The notes beneath the pieces are model-generated. The model saw only the letters and a list, made by a program, of their open reading frames with translations, ran no database searches and was not told the origin of the DNA. From the NCBI RefSeq assembly GCF_900107725.1, contig NZ_FNQO01000006.1, forward strand, positions 23,826 through 87,825: DNA of 64,000 nucleotides, read 5' to 3'. Every line of letters begins with the position of its first letter. The first letter of the stretch is position 1. The position numbers and the translations under genes are program-made. Source of the DNA: Microbulbifer marinus. GTDB taxonomy: Bacteria; Pseudomonadota; Gammaproteobacteria; Pseudomonadales; Cellvibrionaceae. Below are positions 29,039 to 41,170 of this stretch, piece after piece.

Positions 29039-29338
29039 CTGTATCTGGTTCTGCGGTTTTGAACCCGTTTCCACGGTGCTTTGTTTTGGCGCCGTGGCGG
29101 CAACGCACTGGGCGTACCATTTCGAAACCGCAGTGAATACATCCCTGTACGCTCCCTCGGCGACGTCCCTGTCGCCGACGGTTTCGAAATGGTACGCCCA
29201 GTACGTTGCCTTCGATTTGTAGCGAATAACTTTGCGAGAACAGATCGAACTCGCAAGTTCTTCAAGTGCGATTAACGTTATGCGAAGGCCCTGATGCCGG
29301 GGGCGCCACCCCAAAATGCCTACGAAACGGTGAACAAA

Positions 29339-29366
29339 AAAGGGCGAACACAAGGTTCGCCCCTAC
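29339..29366 (-). terminator. manB terminator / outer arm of the composite inverted repeat
   Basis: Read on the minus strand: GGGCGAAC-CTTGT-GTTCGCCC followed by six T, 26 bases past the phosphomannomutase stop. A textbook intrinsic terminator. Confidence 0.85.
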
Positions 29367-29391
29367 AAACTCAGCTGCGGTGCCGGCCGGA

Positions 29392-30741
29392 TCAGCCGCG
29401 AATCAACTTCAGCAGCTCTTCCGTCTTTTCCTGCATCAACGCCTTGTCCCCGCGGGACTCGACGTTCAGGCGCACCACCGGCTCGGTATTGGACATGCGC
29501 AGGTTGAAGCGCCAGTCGGCAAACGCGACGCTGAGACCGTCCACATGCTCGACACTCTCTGCGCCTGTAGCGTACTTCTCTTCCGCCGCCTTCAGCAGTG
29601 CCGCCGGATCTTCGACCTTGGAGTTGATCTCTCCGGAACACGGGAAGGCGGCCATGCGCTCGCCCACCAGTTGCGACAGCGATTTGCCGCTGCGGCTGAC
29701 CAGCTCGGCCACCAGCAACCACGGAATCATGCCACTGTCGCAGTAGGCGAAGTCGCGGAAATAGTGGTGTGCGCTCATCTCGCCGCCGTAGATGGCGTCT
29801 TCTTTGCGCATGCGCTCCTTGATGAAGGCGTGACCGGTCTTGCTCTGCACCGGCTCGCCGCCGGCGGCGCGGACGATATCCTCGGTATTCCAGGTCAGGC
29901 GGGGATCGTGGACGATTTTCGCGCCGGACTGCTTGAGCAGGAAGGCCTCCGCCAGCAGGCCGACAACATAGTAGCCCTCGATAAACTCGCCGCTCTCGTC
30001 GAAGAAGAAACAGCGGTCGAAGTCGCCGTCCCAGGCGATACCGAAATCGGCATCGCTGGTTTTCACTGCCTCGGCAGTGGCGCTGCGGTTCTCCGGCAGG
30101 ATCGGATTGGGGATACCGTTGGGGAAGCTGCCATCCGCCTCGTGGTGCACGCGCACAAACTCGAACGGCAGGTGCGGCGCCAGGGCGTCCACGACCGCGC
30201 CGGCGCCACCATTGCCGGCATTGACCACCAGCTTCAGCGGCTTCAGGGCCGCGGTATCCACATAGCCGAGCAGGTGTTGCACGAAGTCGTCACGGTGCTC
30301 GTAACGCTCAAGCTCGCCGCGCTTCTCCACCGGGCCGAAGTTGTTTTCCTCGGCCAGACGCTTGATATCCAGCAGGCCGGTGTCGCCGCTGATCGGACGG
30401 CTGCCGGCGCGCACGAACTTCATGCCGTTGTAGTCCATCGGGTTGTGACTGGCGGTCACACAGATACCGCCGTCGAAGTCCCCGTGGAAAGTGGCGAAGT
30501 AGACTTCTTCGGTGCCGCACTCTCCGATATGGAACACATCGGCGCCGGCATCGCGCAGACCGTTGACCAGGGCGTCGGTCAGCTCACCGCTGGTCAGGCG
30601 GATATCGTGCCCCACGACGACGCGACGCGCGCCCAGGAACTGGGCGAAGGCACGGCCCACGCGGTAGGCGACATCGGTATTCAACTCATCGGGTACGCGG
30701 CCACGCAGGTCATAGGCCTTGAAACAGGTCAGCTCGGTCAT
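29392..30741 (-). CDS. manB: Phosphomannomutase (ManB/CpsG type)
   Basis: Interconverts mannose-6-phosphate and mannose-1-phosphate for GDP-mannose synthesis. 449 aa. The phosphoserine loop is VTASHNP with S98; the metal loop is [11 protein letters not shown] (about residues 224-234); the sugar loop is [12 protein letters not shown]; the phosphate-binding loop near the C-terminus is [14 protein letters not shown]. Its ATG directly follows the galU stop, so the two are cotranscribed. A GDP-mannose pyrophosphorylase gene lies at 36680-38086. Some phosphoglucomutase activity, as in AlgC, is possible. Confidence 0.93.
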   Translation of the reverse strand: MTELTCFKAYDLRGRVPDELNTDVAYRVGRAFAQFLGARRVVVGHDIRLTSGELTDALVNGLRDAGADVFHIGECGTEEVYFATFHGDFDGGICVTASHNPMDYNGMKFVRAGSRPISGDTGLLDIKRLAEENNFGPVEKRGELERYEHRDDFVQHLLGYVDTAALKPLKLVVNAGNGGAGAVVDALAPHLPFEFVRVHHEADGSFPNGIPNPILPENRSATAEAVKTSDADFGIAWDGDFDRCFFFDESGEFIEGYYVVGLLAEAFLLKQSGAKIVHDPRLTWNTEDIVRAAGGEPVQSKTGHAFIKERMRKEDAIYGGEMSAHHYFRDFAYCDSGMIPWLLVAELVSRSGKSLSQLVGERMAAFPCSGEINSKVEDPAALLKAAEEKYATGAESVEHVDGLSVAFADWRFNLRMSNTEPVVRLNVESRGDKALMQEKTEELLKLIRG

Positions 30742-31590
30742 TCACTTCTTCTCCAGTGCCGCCTGCTCGGGCAGGTAGACATTCTCGTATACAAAGTTGG
30801 TGGCCTCGATAAAGCCGTCGACGGAACCGCAGTCGAAGCGGCGCCCCTTGAAGCGGTAGGCCAGCACGCAACCGCGCTGGGCCTGAGCGAGCAGCGCGTC
30901 GGTGATCTGCACCTCGCCATTCTTGCCCGGCGGCGTCTCGCGAATCAGGTCGAAGATATCCGGGGTGAGGATATAGCGGCCGATGATGGCCATATTGCTG
31001 GGCGCATCTTCCGCGGCCGGTTTCTCCACCATATCGGTCACCTGGTACAGGCCCGGCTTGATCTCATTGCCGGCGATCACGCCGAACTTGTGAATCTGCT
31101 CCTTCGGCACTTCCTCCACCGCGACGATGCTGCAGCGGAACTGCTTGTACAGCTGCACCATCTGGCCGAGCACGCCGATGTCTTCGTTCAGGCACAGGTC
31201 ATCGGCCAGCACCACGGCGAAAGGCTCGTCGCCCACCAGTCGCTGCCCCTGCAGAATGGCGTCGCCGAGACCGCGCATTTCGCCCTGGCGGGTGTAGGAG
31301 AAACTGGCGCTATCGATCACCTGGCGCACGCTGTCCAGGTATTTTTCCTTGCCGGTGCCGGAAATCTGGTGCTCCAGCTCGAAATTGGTGTCAAAGTGAT
31401 CCTCGATAGCGCGCTTACCGCGACCGGTCACAAAGCCGATCTCCGACAGGCCGGCCTCGATAGCCTCCTCGACCCCGTATTGCACCAGCGGCTTGTTGAC
31501 CAGAGGTAACATCTCCTTGGGCATGGCCTTGGTGGCCGGCAGGAAGCGGGTGCCGTAGCCGGCAACCGGGAATAGACATTTTTTCAGCAT
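30742..31590 (-). CDS. galU: UTP-glucose-1-phosphate uridylyltransferase
   Basis: Makes UDP-glucose for polysaccharide, lipopolysaccharide and osmolyte synthesis. 282 aa from the ATG at 31590 (GGGGA upstream). The nucleotide-binding motif [20 protein letters not shown] is at the N-terminus; LADDLC and VEKP blocks and the C-terminal FDCGSVDGF are typical. It is the first gene of the galU-manB pair. Confidence 0.97.
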   Translation of the reverse strand: MLKKCLFPVAGYGTRFLPATKAMPKEMLPLVNKPLVQYGVEEAIEAGLSEIGFVTGRGKRAIEDHFDTNFELEHQISGTGKEKYLDSVRQVIDSASFSYTRQGEMRGLGDAILQGQRLVGDEPFAVVLADDLCLNEDIGVLGQMVQLYKQFRCSIVAVEEVPKEQIHKFGVIAGNEIKPGLYQVTDMVEKPAAEDAPSNMAIIGRYILTPDIFDLIRETPPGKNGEVQITDALLAQAQRGCVLAYRFKGRRFDCGSVDGFIEATNFVYENVYLPEQAALEKK

Positions 31591-31882
31591 TCTTGTCCCC
31601 AACAATTCTTCTTTACAGTGCAGCTCTCTCCCCCCGGAGGCGCCAGACGGGGCAACTTATCACAAATTGGTGACAGCGTTCACTTACAGCTTATTACTGC
31701 CTGCAGGCGCCGCCGCTTGGCCCAGCCTGGGCGGAGCCGGCTACAGATTCTTGTCAGCAATCTCCGTACCAGTCACAAAAACAGTTCTGACCGACTGGAC
31801 AAGCTATTCTCAGACCTTAGAATGCCCGCTCTTGCAAAAGCGCTCACTCTTTATGGCGCAAACACCCAACAACGGGGACCAA

Positions 31883-32407
31883 ATGAGTAACTTTGTTCAA
31901 AAAAGCAGCTACAGCAAAGAAGAGCTCCTGGCCTGCTCCCGCGGCGAAATGTTCGGCCCGGGCAACGCCCAGCTGCCCGCACCCAACATGTTGATGCTGG
32001 ACCGCATCACCCATGTATCCAAGGACGGCGGCGCCTATGGCAAGGGCGAACTGATTGCAGAGCTCGATATCCACCCCGACCTGTGGTTCTTCGAGTGCCA
32101 CTTCCCCGGCGACCCGGTAATGCCCGGCTGCCTGGGCCTGGACGCCATGTGGCAGCTGCTCGGCTATTTCCTGGCCTGGAAAGGCAATCCCGGCCGTGGT
32201 CGCGCCCTGGGCTGTGGCGAAGTGAAGTTCACCGGCCAGATCCTTCCGACTGCCAAGAAGGTTACCTACCATATCCAGATGAGCCGACTCGTAGAGCGCA
32301 AGCTGGTGATGGGTATCGGTGACGGTTCCGTGTCTGTAGACGGCCGCGAAATCTACACCGCAAAAGACCTGCGCGTGGGTCTGTTCACCCGTACGGACAA
32401 TTTTTAA
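31883..32407 (+). CDS. fabA: 3-hydroxydecanoyl-ACP dehydratase/isomerase
   Basis: Introduces the cis double bond in unsaturated fatty acid synthesis. 174 aa from the ATG at 31883 (GGGGA upstream), matching the roughly 171-aa family length; a longer in-frame reading back to 31667 has no homologous residues. Catalytic H73 is in [11 protein letters not shown] and D87 in GLDAMWQL. It is followed by fabB 123 bases later, the classical anaerobic unsaturated fatty acid pair. Confidence 0.97.
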   Translation: MSNFVQKSSYSKEELLACSRGEMFGPGNAQLPAPNMLMLDRITHVSKDGGAYGKGELIAELDIHPDLWFFECHFPGDPVMPGCLGLDAMWQLLGYFLAWKGNPGRGRALGCGEVKFTGQILPTAKKVTYHIQMSRLVERKLVMGIGDGSVSVDGREIYTAKDLRVGLFTRTDNF

Positions 32408-32466
32408 GTCTGGCCGGGCAGGTCCCGCCGGGGAGGTCCGGCCGGCAGTTCCGGCCGGAGAAGTCC
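32407..32466. repeat. Degenerate 14-bp tandem repeat between fabA and fabB
   Basis: About four copies of a GC-rich 13-14 base unit: AGTCTGGCCGGGCA, GGTCCCGCCGGGGA, GGTCCGGCCGGCAG, TTCCGGCCGGAGA, then AGTCC. Each holds a CCGGCCGG-like core that could fold. It begins at the fabA stop codon. Confidence 0.7.
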
Positions 32467-32530
32467 TCTGCGAACCTATCCTGACAAAAATAACTAATTA
32501 CACTGTCGTAAAGCTTTATTGGAGATCACT

Positions 32531-33754
32531 ATGCGCCGGGTTGCTATTACCGGAATGGGTATCACATCCTGCATCGGCACCAACACCGAAGAGGTGACCG
32601 CCTCCCTGAAGGCGGGCCGCAGCGGTATCCGTTTTATGGAGGAATATCGCGAGCTGGGCCTGCGCAGCAACGTCGCCTGCCCGGTGGATATCGACTTCAA
32701 GGAGCATATCGACCGCAAAGTGCTGCGTTTCATGGGCGACTCCGCCGCCTACGCCTACATCGCCATGCAGGAGGCGATCAAGATGTCCGGCCTGGAGGAG
32801 AGCGACATCTCCAATCCGCGCACCGGTATCGTGATGGGCTCAGGCGGTACTTCCACCCGCGAGATCATCGAAGCCGCACAGACCCTGAAGGAAAAAGGTG
32901 TCCGCCGTGTCGGCGCCTATCGGGTGCCGCAGGTAATGGGTAGCACCGTGTCCGCCTGTCTGGCCACGCCGTTCAAGATCAAAGGTGTCAATTACAGCAT
33001 CTCTTCTGCCTGCGCCACCAGCGCCCACTGTATCGGCAACGGCGCCGAACAGATCCAGCTGGGCAAGCAGGATATCGTCTTCGCCGGCGGTGGCGAGGAG
33101 CTGGCCTGGAGCCTGACGCACCTGTTCGACGCCATGGGCGCCCTGTCGACCAAATACAACGACGAGCCGACCCGCGCTTCACGCCCCTACGACGCCGACC
33201 GCGACGGTTTCGTCATTGCCGGCGGCGGCGGCTGCCTGGTACTGGAGGAAATGGAACACGCCAAGGCCCGCGGCGCCACCATCTACGCCGAACTGACCGG
33301 CTATGGCGCCACCTCTGACGGCTACGACATGGTGGCCCCGAGCGGCGAGGGCGCGGTGCGCTGCATGCAGCAGGCGCTGGCAGGTATGGACGGCAAGGGC
33401 CTCGAAGGCAAGATCGACTATATCAACACCCACGGCACCTCCACCCCGGTGGGCGATGTCGCGGAGCTGCGCGCCATGCGCGAAGTCTTCGGCGACCAGG
33501 TGCCGGCGTTTGCCTCCACCAAGTCACTCACCGGCCACTCTCTTGGCGCAGCCGGCGTGCAGGAGGCGATCTACTGCCTGCTGATGATGCAGAATGACTT
33601 TATCGCCGCCTCCGCCAATGTGGACAACCGCGATGAAGCGGCAGAGGGCATGGACCTGGTGACCGAACTGCGCGAGCAGGAGATCAAGCGCGCCATGTCC
33701 AACAGCTTCGGCTTCGGCGGCACCAACGCCTGTCTGGTCTTCGATAAAGTCTGA
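32531..33754 (+). CDS. fabB: 3-oxoacyl-ACP synthase I
   Basis: Elongating condensing enzyme required for unsaturated fatty acids. 407 aa from the ATG at 32531 (GGAG 7 bases upstream). The Cys-His-His triad is visible: C161 (SSACATS), H301 (NTHGTS) and H336 ([10 protein letters not shown]). The length and the fabA neighbour favour FabB over FabF. Confidence 0.97.
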   Translation: MRRVAITGMGITSCIGTNTEEVTASLKAGRSGIRFMEEYRELGLRSNVACPVDIDFKEHIDRKVLRFMGDSAAYAYIAMQEAIKMSGLEESDISNPRTGIVMGSGGTSTREIIEAAQTLKEKGVRRVGAYRVPQVMGSTVSACLATPFKIKGVNYSISSACATSAHCIGNGAEQIQLGKQDIVFAGGGEELAWSLTHLFDAMGALSTKYNDEPTRASRPYDADRDGFVIAGGGGCLVLEEMEHAKARGATIYAELTGYGATSDGYDMVAPSGEGAVRCMQQALAGMDGKGLEGKIDYINTHGTSTPVGDVAELRAMREVFGDQVPAFASTKSLTGHSLGAAGVQEAIYCLLMMQNDFIAASANVDNRDEAAEGMDLVTELREQEIKRAMSNSFGFGGTNACLVFDKV

Positions 33755-33781
33755 TCGGCAGCCGGCGGCAACAATAAAAAA

Positions 33782-33807
33782 GGGCGATCCATGGATCGCC
33801 CTTTTTT
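33782..33807 (+). terminator. fabAB terminator
   Basis: Perfect 20-base palindrome GGGCGATCCATGGATCGCCC followed by six T and preceded by A, 27 bases past fabB. Active on both strands in principle. Confidence 0.9.
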
Positions 33808-33834
33808 GCCTGCAGCAGTTGCTCCAACTGTCGC

Positions 33835-34677
33835 CTAGCCTGCGGAGCCCGCCTCCAGACGCTCCAGCCACAGCTCCACCTGCCGGGTCAGTCCCTGGCG
33901 CCAGCTGCGCTGCTGTATGCCAAACACATCACGCAGCTTGCCGCAGGCCAGCACCACGCTGTGCCCGTCGGCATCGGACAGCGCATGCAACTCCGGCGAA
34001 AAGTCCTCATCGTAGAAAGACTCGGCCCGTTCCACCACTTCGCGGGCGAACTCCATCGCGGTACAGCTGTCGGCGGCGCCATAGTGATAGACACCGGATG
34101 CCGGCGCACCGCTGGCCAGTTGCTGAGCCACTGCCACCGTCACCCGGGCCATATCCATGACGGTCACCGGACTACCCCGGCTCTGGTCGTCCAGTGCAAT
34201 GGGCTGTCGCGCCACCAGACCGCGCAGTATACGCCCCAACAGGGCGTCGTCATTGCGATCCACCATCCAGCCGAAGCGCAGTACCGTGAGGTTGTCGTGC
34301 GCCGCCAGTGCGTCCTCGCAGGCCAGCCAGTTGCGCCCGGCGTCCGAAACGGGAGCGGGAACCTCGTCTTCGTCGTAGCGCTTGCGCGCGCCGCCGGGGA
34401 ACACCTGATAGGAGGAGAGATGCAGCAGGTAGCTGCACTTCTTTTGGGCCAGCAGCTCGCATACCCGCAGCGCCTCCGGCATCTGCTGGCCGCCAGCACA
34501 GGCCGACACATTGATCACTATCGAACGGGGACGCAGTTGCTCCAGCTCGTCCGCCGCCAGCAACTGGACGCGAAAGCCGGCGCGCTGCAGACGTTTCTGC
34601 AGCGCGCCGTCGATCTCATTGCCGGCGCCTACGACCGCAACCGAATCCGGCCGGTAACCGGTGTGAAGCTCTGCCAC
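33835..34677 (-). CDS. RmlD-like NAD(P)-binding protein lacking the YxxxK pair
   Basis: Extended short-chain dehydrogenase/RmlD-like protein, 280 aa. An N-terminal Rossmann segment (SVAVVGAGNEIDGAL) is followed by LHLSSYQVFPGG and an RxD-type region. Where RmlD and relatives have YGxxK, this protein reads AGRNW (A113, W117), so the usual catalytic Tyr and Lys appear to be missing. It lies 15 bases after ssb on the same strand. It may be a non-catalytic or altered sugar-nucleotide-binding protein. The fold is confident; activity is uncertain. Confidence 0.75.
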   Translation of the reverse strand: MAELHTGYRPDSVAVVGAGNEIDGALQKRLQRAGFRVQLLAADELEQLRPRSIVINVSACAGGQQMPEALRVCELLAQKKCSYLLHLSSYQVFPGGARKRYDEDEVPAPVSDAGRNWLACEDALAAHDNLTVLRFGWMVDRNDDALLGRILRGLVARQPIALDDQSRGSPVTVMDMARVTVAVAQQLASGAPASGVYHYGAADSCTAMEFAREVVERAESFYDEDFSPELHALSDADGHSVVLACGKLRDVFGIQQRSWRQGLTRQVELWLERLEAGSAG

Positions 34678-34692
34678 GGGTTGCGCGGGGCC

Positions 34693-35265
34693 TTAAAAGG
34701 GAATGTCGTCGTCGAAGCTGTTGTCGAAACCGCCGGCCGGAGCCTGGTTAGACGCCTGCTTGTTGGACGGCGCCATCGGGGACGGCGCGGTGCGCCCCTG
34801 GGCGTAGGGATCCGCCTGCTGGCCGCCGCCCTGCTGCTGGTACCCGCCCTGGAAGCCGCCACCCTGCTGCTGGTCGTAACCGCCCTGGCCGCCCATACCC
34901 TGGCCAAAGCCACCACCCTGTTCGCCGCGGCCGTCGAGCATCTGCATCTCGCTGGCGACGATTTCAGTGGTGTAGCGGTCCTGGCCGGTGTTCTTGTCCT
35001 GCCACTTGCGGGTGCGCAGTGAACCCTCGATATAAACCTTGGAGCCCTTGCGCAGGTACTCGCCGGCGATCTCCGCCAGGCGGTTGAAGAACACCACGCG
35101 GTGCCACTCGGTGCGCTCCTGCTGCTGGCCGGTCTGCTTGTCCTTCCAGGTCTCGCTGGTCGCCAGGCTGACATTGGTCACGGCGCCGCCGCTGGGCATA
35201 TATTTGGTATCCGGGTCGTTGCCCAGATTACCGATCAGAATTACTTTATTGATACCCCTGGCCAT
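34693..35265 (-). CDS. ssb: Single-stranded DNA-binding protein
   Basis: 190 aa. OB-fold N-terminal domain ([19 protein letters not shown]), a long Gly/Gln-rich disordered linker (about residues 112-160) and the conserved acidic tip DDDIPF that recruits partner proteins. It sits next to an MFS gene as in Pseudomonas (ssb-MFS-uvrA). Confidence 0.98.
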   Translation of the reverse strand: MARGINKVILIGNLGNDPDTKYMPSGGAVTNVSLATSETWKDKQTGQQQERTEWHRVVFFNRLAEIAGEYLRKGSKVYIEGSLRTRKWQDKNTGQDRYTTEIVASEMQMLDGRGEQGGGFGQGMGGQGGYDQQQGGGFQGGYQQQGGGQQADPYAQGRTAPSPMAPSNKQASNQAPAGGFDNSFDDDIPF

Positions 35266-35415
35266 GGCCCTCTCCTCTTCCGCCCGGGTCGCACCCGGGG
35301 CAATAATCGTTCAAAGGTTGAATTTCTACATGCATTCACGCGCAGTTTCTGCGCGACGGCCACCAAGCGGCAACCGGTGTATTTTTATCCAGCAGCATAC
35401 AACAGACGCCGCCGG

Positions 35416-36591
35416 TTAGTAAGCGCTTCCCGCCTCCAGGCCACGCGCGCGCAGCAACCACCACAGCAGCGCCCACAGCAGCACCACGGCAAACCCCAGT
35501 GCCGCCACTCCGCCGGCGCCAGCGAGGCCGAACAGGTAGCCGCCCAGACTGCCGCCGAAGAAGGCGCCGAGGAACTGCAGGGTCGCATAGAGCCCGGTGG
35601 CGGCACCGCGGGCCTCTGCCGGCGCGGTGCGGGTCAGCTGCGCCGGCAGCAACGCCTCGAGCAGGTTGAAGGCGACAAAGAATACCGCCAGCAATGCCAC
35701 CAGTGCGAAGCCGCTGCCGACGGGCAGCAGCGTGACACTGCCGGCGGCGAGACCGATCAGTGCCAGCCCCATCGCCAGCGGCACCCGCCCGCTGCGCTCG
35801 GCGATGCGCATCAGTGGCAGCATCACCAGGAAGGTACCGAGCATCAGCGGACCGTACAGTTTCCAGTGCTGCTCCGCGGGCAGGCCGAGCTTCGCCACCA
35901 CTGCCAGCGGCAGCGGGACGAACAATGCCGTCAGCAGCAGGTGTGAAAAGAACACACCACTGACCAGCTGCCAGGTCTCCCCGCTGCGCAGCAGCGCGCG
36001 AAACCCACCGCGATAGACCGCCGAGCTGGCATCTGCCTGCGGCGTCGGCACCAGGCGCCAGACCAGCACCATGCCCAGCAAGGCCAGTACCATGGTCAGC
36101 CAGAAAATGGCCGACAGGCCGCCGATGCCTGCCAGCAGCGGCCCCAGCATCACCGCCAGCATAAAGGCCACGCCAATGGCGGCGCCGATGATCGCCATGG
36201 CGATACCGCGCTTCTCGGTGCGGGTCAGATCCGCCACCAGCGCCATGGTCGCCGCGGCGATGGCGCCGCAGCCCTGCAGTACACGGCCGACGATCAGCCC
36301 GTAGACGGAGTCGGTCTGCGCCGCCACCAGGCTGCCCAGGGCGAACACCGCGAGCCCCGCGTAGATCACCGGTTTGCGCCCCCAGCGATCCGACAGCATG
36401 CCGAGCGGGATCTGCAGCAGCGCCTGGCTCAGGCCATAGGCTCCCAGCGCCAGCCCCAGCAGCGCCGGGGTGCTGCCGCGATAGTCGGTGCCGTATACCG
36501 ACAGGACCGGCAGCACCATAAACAGGCCGAGCATGCGAAATACATACAGGGAAGCCAGGCCCGTGAGGGCGCGGCGCTCAGTGGAATTCAT
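35416..36591 (-). CDS. MFS transporter, 12-span drug/solute exporter-like
   Basis: 391 aa from the ATG at 36591 (AGGA 5 bases upstream; an ATG two codons earlier overlaps that site). About 12 hydrophobic segments. The MFS motif between helices 2 and 3 is GMLSDRWGRKPV, and motif C-like GAAIGVAFMLAVMLGPLLAG is in helix 5. It resembles the YajR-type family but lacks its extra C-terminal domain. The substrate is unknown. Position next to ssb is conserved. Confidence 0.88.
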   Translation of the reverse strand: MNSTERRALTGLASLYVFRMLGLFMVLPVLSVYGTDYRGSTPALLGLALGAYGLSQALLQIPLGMLSDRWGRKPVIYAGLAVFALGSLVAAQTDSVYGLIVGRVLQGCGAIAAATMALVADLTRTEKRGIAMAIIGAAIGVAFMLAVMLGPLLAGIGGLSAIFWLTMVLALLGMVLVWRLVPTPQADASSAVYRGGFRALLRSGETWQLVSGVFFSHLLLTALFVPLPLAVVAKLGLPAEQHWKLYGPLMLGTFLVMLPLMRIAERSGRVPLAMGLALIGLAAGSVTLLPVGSGFALVALLAVFFVAFNLLEALLPAQLTRTAPAEARGAATGLYATLQFLGAFFGGSLGGYLFGLAGAGGVAALGFAVVLLWALLWWLLRARGLEAGSAY

Positions 36592-36679
36592 GCACATCCT
36601 GGGACAGCGTTAAACAGGGCGCGCATTGTACAGCGGTCGGCAGTCGAGCTGTAGGGCCGAGCGCCATCCGCGCCCGGGC

Positions 36680-38086
36680 TCAGCTGCGCCCGTAGTCGTC
36701 GTCGAAGCGAATTATGTCGTCCTCGCCCAGGTAGCTGCCGGACTGCACCTCGATAAGCTCCAGCGGTATGGTGCCCGGATTTTCCAGGCGGTGGGTCACC
36801 CCCAGGGGGATGTAGGTGGATTGGTTTTCGGTGACCAGCAGTTCCTCGTCACCGCGGGTCACCTTGGCGGTGCCGCGCACCACTACCCAGTGCTCGGCGC
36901 GGTGGTGATGCATCTGCAGGGACAGCTGCTTGCCCGGCTTGACGACGATGCGCTTGACCTGGAAGCGCGGCCCGGCATCGATGGAGTCGTAGTAGCCCCA
37001 GGGGCGGTAGACCTTGCGGTGGCGCTGGGCTTCGCTGCGCTCGGAGTGCTTCAGCCGCTGCACCAGCTTCTTGACCTCCTGTACCCGCTGCTTGTCCGCG
37101 ATCAGCACCGCGTCGTCGGTGTCCACCACCACCAGGTCGCGCACCCCGAGCAGGCCCACCAGGCGGTTATCGGCCCGCACCAGGCAGCCCTCGCTGTCCT
37201 CAGCCAGCACGTCGCCGTGCAGCAGGTTGTCGTCGCCATCCCGCTCCGCCAGCTCCCACAGCGCCGACCAGGAGCCCACGTCGCTCCAGCCGGCATCCAT
37301 CGGCACCACGGCGGCGGACTCGGTGTTCTCCATGACCGCGTAATCCACCGATTCGTCGGCGCAGGCGGCGAAAGCGTCGGCGTCCATGCGGGTGAAATCC
37401 AGGTCTCGCGCCGCGCCGGCATAGGCGTTGCGGCAAGCGTCGAGAATATCCGCGCGGTGATGGCCCAGCTCTTCGATATAGCGCGACGCGCGGAACAGGA
37501 ACATGCCGCTGTTCCAGGAATAGTCGCCGCTGGCCAGATAGGACTCGGCGGTAACCGCGTCCGGCTTCTCGACAAACTGCGCCACCTTCCAGCTGCCCTC
37601 TTCCAGCTGCTCGCCGCGGCGGATGTAGCCGTAGCCGGTCTCGGCGCGGGTGGGCACTATGCCAAAGGTCACCAGGTTGCCCTGGGCCGCCAGGTCGGCG
37701 GCCCTTGTCACGGCCGCCCGGAAGGCCGCCACATCGGCAACCGCGTGGTCGGCCGGCAGCACCAGCAACAGCGGGTCTTCGCCACCCTCCAGCGCCGCCA
37801 GGGCAGCCAGCGCGATCGCCGGCGCCGTGTTGCGCGCGCAGGGCTCCAGCAGGATCGACTGGGCCGCCCGGCCTATCTCCTGCAGCTGCTCGGCGGCGGC
37901 AAAGCGGTGCTCCTCGTTACAGACCAGGATCGGCGCCTGCAGCTGCGCGAGCCCGTCGAGGCGCAACGCGGTGGCCTGCAGCATCGTCTCGCTGCCGGCC
38001 AGGGGCAGGAACTGTTTCGGGTAGGCTTCGCGCGACAGCGGCCACAGACGGGAGCCGGTGCCACCACACAGGATGACTGGAATCAT
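36680..38086 (-). CDS. manC: Mannose-1-phosphate guanylyltransferase / mannose-6-phosphate isomerase
   Basis: Bifunctional type II enzyme for GDP-mannose, 468 aa from the ATG at 38086, whose ribosome site is weak. The N-terminal pyrophosphorylase motif is [14 protein letters not shown] with [14 protein letters not shown] and a central linker follow. The C-terminal cupin isomerase domain carries [13 protein letters not shown] and ends with [13 protein letters not shown]. With manB it completes mannose-6-phosphate to GDP-mannose. AlgA/CpsB/ManC names are all used for this family. It lies between the MFS gene and divergent uvrA. Confidence 0.95.
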   Translation of the reverse strand: MIPVILCGGTGSRLWPLSREAYPKQFLPLAGSETMLQATALRLDGLAQLQAPILVCNEEHRFAAAEQLQEIGRAAQSILLEPCARNTAPAIALAALAALEGGEDPLLLVLPADHAVADVAAFRAAVTRAADLAAQGNLVTFGIVPTRAETGYGYIRRGEQLEEGSWKVAQFVEKPDAVTAESYLASGDYSWNSGMFLFRASRYIEELGHHRADILDACRNAYAGAARDLDFTRMDADAFAACADESVDYAVMENTESAAVVPMDAGWSDVGSWSALWELAERDGDDNLLHGDVLAEDSEGCLVRADNRLVGLLGVRDLVVVDTDDAVLIADKQRVQEVKKLVQRLKHSERSEAQRHRKVYRPWGYYDSIDAGPRFQVKRIVVKPGKQLSLQMHHHRAEHWVVVRGTAKVTRGDEELLVTENQSTYIPLGVTHRLENPGTIPLELIEVQSGSYLGEDDIIRFDDDYGRS

Positions 38087-38126
38087 GGATCGAAGGTTAG
38101 TTGTTAAATTTCTGCGGGGCCGAATT

Positions 38127-38154
38127 TTGGCACATGAGTCAGCGAGATTATACT
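38127..38154 (+). promoter_or_regulatory. uvrA promoter
   Basis: TTGGCA (38127-38132), 16 bases, TATACT (38149-38154), ending 33 bases before the GTG start. No LexA box (CTG-N10-CAG) is visible, so SOS control is not supported. Confidence 0.7.
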
Positions 38155-38187
38155 TGCCTGTTTTCCCGGCCAAAGTATAGGAAGAGC

Positions 38188-41022
<2,835 letters not shown>

Positions 41023-41043
41023 ACGCGCTCCGACAATACAACG

Positions 41044-41068
41044 GGCGAGCCTCTGGCTCGCCTTTTTT
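41044..41068 (+). terminator. uvrA terminator
   Basis: GGCGAGCC-TCT-GGCTCGCC followed by six T, 22 bases past the uvrA stop. Confidence 0.92.
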
Positions 41069-41170
41069 GTACCTACCTGCCGACAGTGGCAGCCGCTGTG
41101 GCCGTTGGTATTTACCGAGCGCTGTGATTAACTCCCCTCACCGCAAGCGCAAATACCGACAATAACTACA

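Larger units (their letters stand above)
29011..29366. repeat. Nested inverted-repeat element (MITE-like) between ispB and manB
   Basis: Outer 28-bp perfect inverted copies (29011-29038, 29339-29366), each itself a palindrome. Inner 32-bp inverted copies (29099-29130, 29179-29210) have one mismatch. Inside the inner loop is a further 8-bp hairpin, TCGGCGAC-GTCCCT-GTCGCCGA. No gene is supported in the 400-bp gap. It looks like a miniature inverted-repeat or stacked dispersed-repeat element; no clean target-site duplication is evident. Confidence 0.75.

Noticed and set aside
28289..29353. 354-codon open frame on the minus strand
   Set aside because: Antisense to ispB and running through the inverted-repeat element; no family features.
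29266..31509. 747-codon open frame on the plus strand
   Set aside because: It runs antisense through manB and galU, both certain genes; the frame is open only because of biased third positions.
31667..31882. N-terminal extension of FabA
   Set aside because: The 72 extra residues have no counterpart in the family, and the ATG at 31883 has its own ribosome site and gives the right length.
38087..38187. SOS (LexA) box in the uvrA upstream region
   Set aside because: I looked for CTG-N10-CAG and found none, although uvrA is LexA-controlled in E. coli.
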